The notes under the pieces are model-generated. The model was given only the letters and a program-made list of their open reading frames with translations, was not told the DNA's origin and did no database searches. A stretch of DNA of 5,018 bases from Caldisericota bacterium (GTDB lineage Bacteria; Bipolaricaulota; Bipolaricaulia; Bipolaricaulales; Bipolaricaulaceae). The position numbers were made by a program, and so were the translations under genes. The stretch lies in the NCBI GenBank assembly GCA_013151115.1, contig JAADIW010000003.1:1-5018 (forward strand). The letters run 5' to 3'. Of the stretch, positions 1 through 4,594 are shown piece by piece; within the stretch, counting starts at the first letter, position 1, and each line of letters starts with the position of its first letter.

Positions 1-894
1 CTCTCCCTCCCCCTCCAGGATCCGGTCCCTGGCCCGCAGTGTCGCCTCCTCCAGGAACAGCCCCAGGTCCCGCCCGCGCTCCAGGTTCCTCCTCACCACG
101 TCGAGGGCCGAGGCGGCGTCGTTTTCCCGCAGGGCGTCCAAGAAGCGATCGAGTTCGGCCGACGGGGGCAGCCCCAGGAGGGCCACCACGCCCTCCTCGG
201 TCACGGCCCCCCCCTGGGAAAGCTGTTCGAGCAGCACTTCGGCGTCCCGCAATGAGCCCTCCGCCCGCCGGGCGATAAGGGCCGCCGCCCCTTCCTCCAG
301 CCGGATCCCTTCGGCGGCGGCGATCTCGAGGATCTTCTCCTTTATGAGCTCCTCGGGGATGGGGGTGAACTCAAACACCTGGCACCGGGAGAGGATGGTG
401 GGGGGGACCTTGTGGGGCTCGGTGGTGGCGAAGATGAAGATCACGTGGGGCGGCGGTTCCTCCAGGGTCTTCAGCAGGGCGTTGAACGCCTCGTTGGTCA
501 GCATGTGGACCTCGTCGATGATATAAACCTTATAGCGCGCCCCGGCCGGGACGTAGTTCACCTCCTCGCGCAGACGCCGGATCTGGTCGATACCGCGGTT
601 GGACGCACCATCGATCTCCACCATGTCTAGGGATTTTCCGGAGAGGATGCGGCGACAGCTCTCGCATTCGTTGCAGGGCTCGCCGTCGTGCGGTGCCGTG
701 CAGTTCGCGGCTCTGGCGAGGATCCGGGCCACGGTGGTCTTGCCCACGCCGCGCTGGCCGGCGAAGAGATAGGCGTGGGACAGGCGTCCCTGGATCACCG
801 CCCGCCGCAGGGTCTCCACCACCAGGCCCTGCCCCACCACCTCGGCGAACCGTCGCGGGCGCCACTTCCGGTAGAGGGTCACCTCGCCTTCCAT
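1..894 (-). CDS. dnaX: DNA polymerase III subunit tau/gamma, N-terminal part (runs off left edge)
   Basis: This is the AAA+ motor of the replicative clamp loader, which loads the sliding clamp and ties polymerase cores to the helicase. Reading leftward from ATG at 894, 298 codons are open with no stop. The start region LYRKWRPRRF is typical of DnaX. Walker A GQRGVGKT is at residues 46-53, the zinc-binding cysteines are C65, C74, C77 and C80, and Walker B/DExx is DEVH at 127-130. ATTEP (156-160) and SRC (169-171, arginine finger R170) follow, then the sensor-2 stretch GSLRDAEVLLEQ with R216. Domain III begins near residue 240; the tau-specific C-terminus is outside the window. No clear Shine-Dalgarno precedes ATG 894. 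GTG at codon 5 (882-880) is an alternative start giving MTLYRKW, preceded by a purine-rich GGAAGGCGAG. The gene is divergent from the operon at 1036. Identity is very secure; the exact start is moderately sure. Confidence 0.96.
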   Translation of the reverse strand, partial: MEGEVTLYRKWRPRRFAEVVGQGLVVETLRRAVIQGRLSHAYLFAGQRGVGKTTVARILARAANCTAPHDGEPCNECESCRRILSGKSLDMVEIDGASNRGIDQIRRLREEVNYVPAGARYKVYIIDEVHMLTNEAFNALLKTLEEPPPHVIFIFATTEPHKVPPTILSRCQVFEFTPIPEELIKEKILEIAAAEGIRLEEGAAALIARRAEGSLRDAEVLLEQLSQGGAVTEEGVVALLGLPPSAELDRFLDALRENDAASALDVVRRNLERGRDLGLFLEEATLRARDRILEGEGE

Positions 895-935
895 GGCCGT
901 AATGTTTTTAAGCCAAGCGGTCCGGTTCCGCCATA

Positions 936-945
936 GCCACGTGGC
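936..945. promoter_or_regulatory. 10-bp perfect palindrome, possible operator
   Basis: GCCACGTGGC is its own reverse complement and sits near the middle of the divergent spacer, about 42 bp upstream of the dnaX start codon. It overlaps a second 8-bp palindrome, GTGGCCAC (941-948). A divergent promoter region is a natural place for a dimeric regulator. However, in DNA this GC-rich a 10-bp palindrome can arise by chance, so a regulatory role is only a suggestion. Confidence 0.25.
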
Positions 946-981
946 CACAACGGCGAAAGGACAGTCGCGGTCGGGGTGTGC

Positions 982-1010
982 TTGCCAATCGGCTCGCGGG
1001 CCGCTAAAAC
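982..1010 (+). promoter_or_regulatory. candidate sigma-70-type promoter for the yjbQ-efp-asp23-amaP-nusB operon
   Basis: TTGCCA at 982-987 matches five of six bases of the -35 consensus. After a 17-bp spacer, TAAAAC at 1005-1010 matches four of six bases of the -10 consensus, in a locally A-rich patch that stands out from the GC-rich surroundings. Initiation about 7 bases downstream would give a leader of roughly 20 nt that still contains the AAGGAGG site at 1022-1028. Position, spacing and orientation all fit the operon start at 1036. It is judged by eye only. Confidence 0.45.
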
Positions 1011-1021
1011 TTCCGCGCGAT

Positions 1022-1028
1022 AAGGAGG
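1022..1028 (+). promoter_or_regulatory. strong ribosome binding site of the yjbQ-like gene
   Basis: AAGGAGG lies 7 nt upstream of ATG 1036 and fixes that start. Another ATG at 1031 lies only 2 nt from the site and opens a reading frame that stops after three codons (1031-1042), overlapping the real start. It is therefore not the gene start. Confidence 0.7.
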
Positions 1029-1035
1029 GCATGGT

Positions 1036-1407
1036 ATGTTGAAGGAAATCGTCATCAACACCCGGAGACGGGAGCAGGCGGTGGACATCACGGATGAGGT
1101 CCAGAAGGCTATCGAGGAATCGGGGGTGCGGGAGGGGTTCGTGTTCATCTACGTGCCCCACGCCACCGCGGCGGTGAGCATACATCGCCACGCGGAGAAT
1201 CCCGACGCGATCCTCCTCGAGGAAACCCTGAAGAGCTTACGGCCGGGAAGGGAAGGGGAATCCCTTTCCAAGGCCGCCTTCGTCGCGCCCACCGAAGTGG
1301 GGATCGTGAAGGACGGCCGGATGATCCTCGGCGACGACCAGCGGATATATTTCTACGAGTTCGAGGGTCCGAGGGAGCGGGTCGTCTACGTGTACGTCGG
1401 ATCCTGA
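1036..1407 (+). CDS. YjbQ/UPF0047-family protein (secondary thiamine-phosphate synthase-like), divergent
   Basis: This is a 123-residue protein of the YjbQ family (UPF0047, TIGR00149 type), small beta-rich proteins whose E. coli member was linked to weak thiamine-phosphate synthase activity; their true role is unsettled. Seen here: an N-terminal strand followed by DITDEV (17-22), SGVREGFVFIYVPHATAA (29-46, matching the family's SG..+G....PHTTA segment), DGRMILGDDQ (93-102, matching .GRL.LG.WQ) and EFEGPRERVVYV (108-119, matching the EFDGPR.R signature). The protein is shorter than the usual 130-140 residues. The middle has lost the Y-x-H and (N/S)-x-x-H segments I expect between the two halves, and the tryptophan of LGTWQ is replaced by D101. 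Fold assignment is secure; retention of the ancestral activity is doubtful. It is the first gene of the operon and lies 11 nt before efp. Confidence 0.82.
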   Translation: MLKEIVINTRRREQAVDITDEVQKAIEESGVREGFVFIYVPHATAAVSIHRHAENPDAILLEETLKSLRPGREGESLSKAAFVAPTEVGIVKDGRMILGDDQRIYFYEFEGPRERVVYVYVGS

Positions 1408-1415
1408 GGGAGGTG
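1408..1415 (+). promoter_or_regulatory. ribosome binding site that decides the efp start
   Basis: GGGAGGTG immediately follows the yjbQ-like stop codon, and its GGAGG core lies 5 nt before ATG 1419. The in-frame GTG at 1413 overlaps this site and so cannot be its start. EF-P therefore begins MALSLGD. Confidence 0.7.
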
Positions 1416-1418
1416 GAG

Positions 1419-1985
1419 ATGGCGCTTTCTCTCGGCGATATCACGCGGGGCATGACGATCCTATACAAGGGCGAACTTTACGAGGTCCTGGAGTTCGAAC
1501 ACGTGAAAAGGGCCCGGGGATCGGCGTTCGTCCGGGCGAAGCTCAAGGAGCTCAAGACCGGTCGGGTGTTCACCGAAACGCTGCGTGAATCTGATACCAT
1601 CGAGCACGCGTTCCTCGAGACCCGGCCCCTGCAGTACCTGTATCAATCGGGCGGGACCTATGTGTTCATGGACAAAGAGACGTACGAACAATACGAGCTC
1701 CCCGCCTCCATGGTGGAGGACATAAAGGGCTACCTCCTCGAGGGCATGGATGTCCAAGGCCTTTTCTATCAGGGGAAGATCGTGAAGATAAAGCCACCCA
1801 CATTCGTGGTGCTCGCGGTGGTGGACACCCCGCCCGGCGTCAAGGGCGACACCGCCACCGGGGGGGAGAAACCGGCCACCCTGGAGACCGGCCTCGTGGT
1901 GAAGGTGCCGTTGTTCGTGAAGGCGGGGGATAAAATCAAAGTGGATACCCGCACCGGAGCCTATGTGGAGCGGGTGAGTCAGTAA
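1419..1985 (+). CDS. efp: translation elongation factor P
   Basis: EF-P binds between the ribosomal P and E sites and relieves stalling at consecutive prolines. The protein is 188 residues, the normal length, with three beta-barrel domains (about 1-62, 63-128, 129-188). Family marks include LQYLYQSGG and FMDKETYEQ (around 70-90), the VVDTPPGVKGDTA segment, the C-terminal signature KPATLETG...VPLFVKAGDKIKV, and VDTRTGAYVERV at the end. The domain I loop, usually KPGKG or KPGRG, reads KRARG (residues 30-34), so the tip residue is Arg33 rather than lysine. This recalls the arginine tip of Thermus EF-P and means the EpmA-type lysine modification is not possible; whether EarP-type rhamnosylation occurs cannot be told here. 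It is preceded by the yjbQ-like gene (11 nt) and followed by asp23 (10 nt). Confidence 0.97.
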   Translation: MALSLGDITRGMTILYKGELYEVLEFEHVKRARGSAFVRAKLKELKTGRVFTETLRESDTIEHAFLETRPLQYLYQSGGTYVFMDKETYEQYELPASMVEDIKGYLLEGMDVQGLFYQGKIVKIKPPTFVVLAVVDTPPGVKGDTATGGEKPATLETGLVVKVPLFVKAGDKIKVDTRTGAYVERVSQ

Positions 1986-1995
1986 GGAGGCGCCG

Positions 1996-2394
1996 ATGGC
2001 GGAACAGCCCTTGGAAGTGGGAACCCCTTACGGGAAGGTCACCATCCACCACGAGGTGATCTCCGATATCGCCGCGAAGGCCCTGGAGAAGGTGGAGGGC
2101 GCGCGGCCCCTTAAGTCCGCGGCCGGGATCATGGGCTTTTTCGGGGCGGAGGAGGGACCCCGCATCATCATGGCCGAGGACGCGGTGAACGTGGAGATCG
2201 GGATCGCGGTCGATTACGGCTACCCCGTGCACGAGGTCGCCCAGGGGGTTCAACAGGCCGTGCGTGACGACCTGGAGCGGTTGGGGGGTGTGCGTGTGCG
2301 TCGCGTGGACGTCTACGTGAGGAAAGTCCTGCCGCCCGCCGAGACGTTCGTGTTGGAGGAAGAGAAAGGAGGAGAGGATGCAGGAGAATCGTGA
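1996..2394 (+). CDS. Asp23/Gls24-family envelope stress protein, first copy
   Basis: This 132-residue soluble protein belongs to the Asp23/Gls24 family (DUF322), known in Firmicutes as abundant alkaline-shock and envelope-stress proteins held at the membrane by AmaP. Seen here: YGKVTIHHEVISDIAAKALEKVEG (residues 12-35), the family's opening strand and helix; then VNVEIGIAVDYGYPVHEVAQGVQ (64-86) with the hallmark YG; then the final helix and strand VRVRRVDVYVRKV (99-111). The C-terminus is acidic (EEEKGGEDAGES). There is no signal peptide or membrane helix. The start is fixed by TAAGGAGG (1983-1990), which overlaps the efp stop and sits 5 nt before ATG. Its last 17 nt overlap the next asp23 gene, so the two are probably translationally coupled. 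The biochemical activity of the family is unknown. Confidence 0.9.
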   Translation: MAEQPLEVGTPYGKVTIHHEVISDIAAKALEKVEGARPLKSAAGIMGFFGAEEGPRIIMAEDAVNVEIGIAVDYGYPVHEVAQGVQQAVRDDLERLGGVRVRRVDVYVRKVLPPAETFVLEEEKGGEDAGES

Positions 2395-2756
2395 GGAGTT
2401 CGTCCCCCGGGGGGAAGTGGAAGAGGGGAAGATCAGCATCTCCAAGGAGGTGATCACCTCCATCGCGGGCCTCGCCGCCGCCGAGGTCGAGGGCCTGGCG
2501 CCCCCCAAGGGGGGCGAGTTCCCCAAGGGCGAGAACGTGAAGCGTTTCGTGGAGACCGAGGTGGGCGAGGGAGAGGTCAGGGTGAGCATCAAGGTGGCCG
2601 TGATATACGGCTATCCCGTCAAGGATGTGGCCCAGAGGCTCCAGGAGAAGGTGAAGAACGAGGTCGAGCGCATGACGGGCTTGCGGGTAAGCGCGGTCAA
2701 CGTGGAGGTGACTCATCTTCCCCGAGGAAGAGGAGAAGCCCGCCGAGGAGGTTTGA
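2378..2756 (+). CDS. Asp23/Gls24-family protein, second copy, with a +1 frame change near its 3' end
   Basis: This is a paralogue of the preceding gene: KISISKEVITSIAGLAAAEVEG (18-39), VRVSIKVAVIYGYPVKDVAQRLQ (67-89) and MTGLRVSAVNVEV (99-111). ATG 2378 has AGGAGG 5 nt upstream (2367-2372), inside the end of the first copy. The annotated frame holds to CTT CCC at 2717-2722. From there the original frame would run to 3025 as Arg/Gly/Ser-rich sequence unlike the family, overlapping amaP. Moving forward one base after CCC gives an acidic tail EEEEKPAEEV and a TGA at 2754-2756, i.e. 125 residues, the expected size and tail type, with a ribosome site for amaP at its end. So the natural gene very likely ends at 2756. 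The extra C is either an indel (mutation or sequencing error in CCCC) or a programmed +1 slip. Confidence 0.85.
2720..2723 (+). other. CCCC frame-change site in the second asp23 gene
   Basis: The zero-frame codon CCC (Pro115) is followed by C of CGA. Removing one C, or a +1 slip of the proline tRNA, joins the Asp23 body to its acidic tail. CCC-C is a classical +1 slip-prone proline sequence. A purine-rich GGAGGTG (2704-2710) lies 9 nt upstream, farther away than the stimulator in prfB. What is seen is the frame change; programmed use is conjecture. Confidence 0.7.
2746..2751 (+). promoter_or_regulatory. ribosome binding site of amaP, embedded in the end of the second asp23 gene
   Basis: AGGAGG sits 6 nt before GTG 2758 and just before the TGA at 2754-2756. 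It supports GTG as the amaP start, and it argues that the second asp23 gene really ends at 2756, where stop and start are 1 nt apart, an arrangement typical of translational coupling. Confidence 0.7.
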
Positions 2757-2757
2757 G

Positions 2758-3306
2758 GTGGCCTATCTGGCGGTCCCCTTCGCCGTGCTCCTTTGCTTCG
2801 GGGGCATCTTCCTGCTGTGGGTCGGGATCACGGGGATCACCCCTCAAGACCTCCATGTGGCGGGCATCTGGCGGATCCTGTTCGGGGCGTTCGGTGCTTT
2901 CCTGCTGGCCGTCGGGGGGTGGTTCGGGGGGGAAGTGGCACGGGCCATCACGGGGCAGCGCCCCATCCGCAGGAGCTCGGAGCGGGGGGAACTCCTCATC
3001 TCCCCCCGGGCGGTCAGGGAGCTGATCGCCGGGCTCCTGCAGCGCGAGCTCGGGATCAAACGCCCTAGAGTAGAGGTCAGCGACGAAAGCGAAACCCTGC
3101 GGGTTCACATCGGTCTCCGTCTCCCGCTCGAGGAAGACCTCCCCGGGATAACCGAGCGCATAAGGGAATTGGTGAACACGGAGGTCGAGCGGCGGATCGG
3201 GATCCCCGTCTCCTCGGTGGACATCGCCGTCCACGGGATCGTCCATAGGGGCACCGAGGGGGAACAAGGCGGAGGGGGAGCCGAAGAGGGTACCGTCCCC
3301 TCCTGA
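2758..3306 (+). CDS. amaP: alkaline shock response membrane anchor protein AmaP
   Basis: AmaP is the two-helix membrane protein that anchors Asp23 at the cytoplasmic membrane in Staphylococcus. This 182-residue protein starts at GTG. It has a hydrophobic helix at about residues 4-24, a short polar turn (TPQDLHV) and a second hydrophobic, Gly-rich helix at about 37-57. A basic stretch (RPIRRSSER, 68-76) marks the cytoplasmic side. Residues 78-165 form an Asp23-like domain: GELLISPRAVRELIAGLL, LRVHIGLRLPLEEDLPG, then IGIPVSSVDIAVHGIV. The tail is Gly/Glu-rich and probably disordered. Adjacency to two asp23 genes supports the role strongly. It starts 1 nt after the second asp23 stop and ends 8 nt before nusB. 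Confidence 0.87.
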   Translation: MAYLAVPFAVLLCFGGIFLLWVGITGITPQDLHVAGIWRILFGAFGAFLLAVGGWFGGEVARAITGQRPIRRSSERGELLISPRAVRELIAGLLQRELGIKRPRVEVSDESETLRVHIGLRLPLEEDLPGITERIRELVNTEVERRIGIPVSSVDIAVHGIVHRGTEGEQGGGGAEEGTVPS

Positions 3307-3314
3307 GCCGGGAG

Positions 3315-3719
3315 ATGCGCCGCCACGAGGCCCGTGAGGTCATCCTCAGGCTCCTCTACCGCCTGGAGTTCAAGGACGCGCCTTTGGAGGATCTCCTCGC
3401 CGAGGAGGATCTCGATGACCAGGCCGATTTCATCCGGGAGCGCCTCGCGGGAATCCTCGCCCACCGCCGTGAGATCGACGGGATCATCGACCGCCGGGCC
3501 GAGGGGTGGGGGATCGACCGGCTAGCCGCGGTGGACCGGAACATCCTGCGCCTGGGGATTTACGAGCTCCTCTACACCGATGTCCCCCCCGAGGTGGTCA
3601 TCGACGAAGCGGTGGAGCTGGCGAAGGCGTACGGGACGGAAAACGCTCCGCGATTCATCAACGGGATCCTCGACCGGGTGTGGAAGGAGGGGATCCCGGG
3701 AGGGAGCGAGGCCGGATGA
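3315..3719 (+). CDS. nusB: transcription antitermination factor NusB
   Basis: NusB binds boxA RNA with NusE (S10) and supports antitermination on rRNA operons. The 134-residue, all-helical protein opens with MRRHEAREVILRLLYRLEF, matching the RR..AR..ALQ.LY..E start of the family. It continues with WGIDRLAAVDRNILRLGIYELLY (65-87) and VPPEVVIDEAVELAKAYGTENAPRFINGILDRV (90-122), the most conserved part of NusB. Its length is normal. The start ATG 3315 is chosen by homology. The only purine-rich site (GGGAG, 3310-3314) touches the start codon, so initiation may depend on ribosomes finishing amaP, 8 nt upstream. Its stop overlaps the kinase start as ATGA (3716-3719). Confidence 0.96.
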   Translation: MRRHEAREVILRLLYRLEFKDAPLEDLLAEEDLDDQADFIRERLAGILAHRREIDGIIDRRAEGWGIDRLAAVDRNILRLGIYELLYTDVPPEVVIDEAVELAKAYGTENAPRFINGILDRVWKEGIPGGSEAG

Positions 3720-4585
3720 GATTGGACGTCCTGTGCATCGGTCACCTGGATAAGGGCCGGATCGTCCGGGGCACCGAGGCCCACGACTTCGTGGGGGGAG
3801 CGGTCTACTTCGGCGGCATCGTCCTCGCCCGCCTGGGGCTCAAGGTGGGGGTGGTCACCCGCTTGGCCCACGGGGATTCCTGGATGCTCGCCGATTTCCA
3901 CCGCGAGAGGATCGAGGTCTTCCCCGTGTACACCCCCCAGTCCACCGGTATCGAGAACGTGCACCCCGACCCCGACTCCGATCGGAGGACCTGTTACTTC
4001 CTCGGGTTCGCCGGCACCTTCCGCCCCGAGGACCTCCCCGCGGTCGGGGCGCGGCTCTACTACGTGGGCACGGTGATGGCGAACGAGGTGGACCTCGGGT
4101 TCCTGCGGGCGGTGGCCGAGCGCGGTCCCCTGGCCCTGGATCCGCAGGGCTGTCTCCGCCATCGGGTGGGACGGGAGCTCGTCACCGGGGATTGGCCCGA
4201 GGCGGGGGAGGCCCTCCCGTTGGTCAAGTACCTGAAGGTGGACGATCGCGAGGCGGAGGCCCTCACCGGCGAGGGGGATCCCCGCCGGGCCGCGGAGGCC
4301 CTGGCCGCGATGGGCCCCGAGGAGGTGGTGCTCACGCATCACGGCGGCGTCGTGGTTTACGCCGGGGGGAAATTCCACGAGGCCCCGTTCCGTCCGCGGA
4401 GCCTCGCGGGACGCACCGGCCGCGGGGACACCTGCTTCGCGAGCTACCTGGGCCGCAGGCTCCTGGGGGATCCCCCCGATGAGGCGACCCGCTTCGCCGC
4501 CGCCCTCACCACCTTGAAACTCGAGCGCCCCGGCCCCTTCCGCGGCTCCCTGGAGGAGGTCCGGGCCCTCATGCGCTCCCTTTGA
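3716..4585 (+). CDS. PfkB/ribokinase-family carbohydrate (or nucleoside) kinase
   Basis: This is a 289-residue kinase of the PfkB family, which phosphorylates sugars, inositols or nucleosides with ATP. Seen here: an N-terminal strand LDVLCIGHLDKG; FVGGAVYFGG (25-34), the glycine-rich substrate-binding motif; RRTCYFLGFAG; KYLKVDDREAEALTG, matching the family's K.N..E...L.G segment; EEVVLTHHGGVVVY; and TGRGDTCFASYL (234-245), the second PfkB signature, with probable catalytic base Asp238 and anion-hole glycines. The usual GAGD reads GRGD and the upstream Asp-Thr is Gly-Arg (232-233), so this is a divergent subgroup and the substrate cannot be named. The frame is open upstream to 3506, but ATG 3716 is chosen because the protein aligns from there and overlaps the nusB stop as ATGA. 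It is the last gene of the operon. Confidence 0.88.
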   Translation: MRLDVLCIGHLDKGRIVRGTEAHDFVGGAVYFGGIVLARLGLKVGVVTRLAHGDSWMLADFHRERIEVFPVYTPQSTGIENVHPDPDSDRRTCYFLGFAGTFRPEDLPAVGARLYYVGTVMANEVDLGFLRAVAERGPLALDPQGCLRHRVGRELVTGDWPEAGEALPLVKYLKVDDREAEALTGEGDPRRAAEALAAMGPEEVVLTHHGGVVVYAGGKFHEAPFRPRSLAGRTGRGDTCFASYLGRRLLGDPPDEATRFAAALTTLKLERPGPFRGSLEEVRALMRSL

Positions 4586-4594
4586 GGCGGACGC
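4586..4594. other. 9-bp convergent gap without visible terminator
   Basis: Only 9 bp separate the stops of the plus-strand kinase and the minus-strand TldD/PmbA-type gene. No GC hairpin followed by a T-run is seen in the gap or the adjacent gene ends on either strand, so transcripts probably overlap and end by Rho or within the opposing gene. Confidence 0.5.

Larger units (their letters stand above)
895..1035. other. divergent intergenic region between dnaX and the yjbQ-efp operon
   Basis: This 141-bp spacer is the only non-coding stretch of any size in the window and must hold the control signals for both directions. It contains a candidate rightward promoter (982-1010), a 10-bp perfect palindrome (936-945) and the ribosome binding site of the rightward operon. 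A local A/T-rich patch (901-912) lies just upstream of the dnaX start, but I could not find a convincing leftward -35/-10 pair. No tRNA, riboswitch or terminator hairpin was recognised by eye. Confidence 0.7.

Noticed and set aside
1..120. DnaX programmed frameshift producing tau and gamma forms
   Set aside because: Known DnaX slip sites lie further downstream in the gene, beyond the left edge of the window; no A-run or comparable slippery sequence is visible in the part present.
530..865. 111-residue minus-strand open frame and plus-strand frames within 344-936
   Set aside because: They are out-of-frame readings of the dnaX coding sequence, which accounts for the whole of 1-894.
1031..1042. 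ATG 1031 as a start or a three-codon regulatory leader
   Set aside because: It stops after three codons and lies only 2 nt from AGGAGG, too close for good initiation. It is probably chance, although it overlaps the true start.
1413..1418. GTG 1413 as the efp start
   Set aside because: It lies inside the Shine-Dalgarno sequence that serves ATG 1419, which gives the usual EF-P length and beginning.
1936..2592. Long minus-strand open frames opposite efp, asp23 and amaP (also 2168-2716 and 2713-3267)
   Set aside because: They are antisense shadows common in GC-rich coding DNA, and their His/Pro/Leu/Arg-rich translations match no family and conflict with well-identified genes.
2757..3025. Continuation of the second asp23 frame into a 215-residue protein
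   Set aside because: After the CCCC site this frame is Arg/Gly/Ser-rich with no family resemblance, and it overlaps amaP, whose membrane helices and Asp23-like domain are clearly the real product of that DNA.
3506..3715. N-terminal extension of the PfkB-type kinase back to 3506
   Set aside because: The extra 70 residues lie over the conserved half of NusB in another frame and look like a Gly/Arg/Pro-rich shadow. The kinase fold begins at ATG 3716.
3572..4378. 268-residue minus-strand open frame opposite nusB and the kinase
   Set aside because: It is a GC-driven antisense shadow of the kinase gene; its translation has no recognisable domain.
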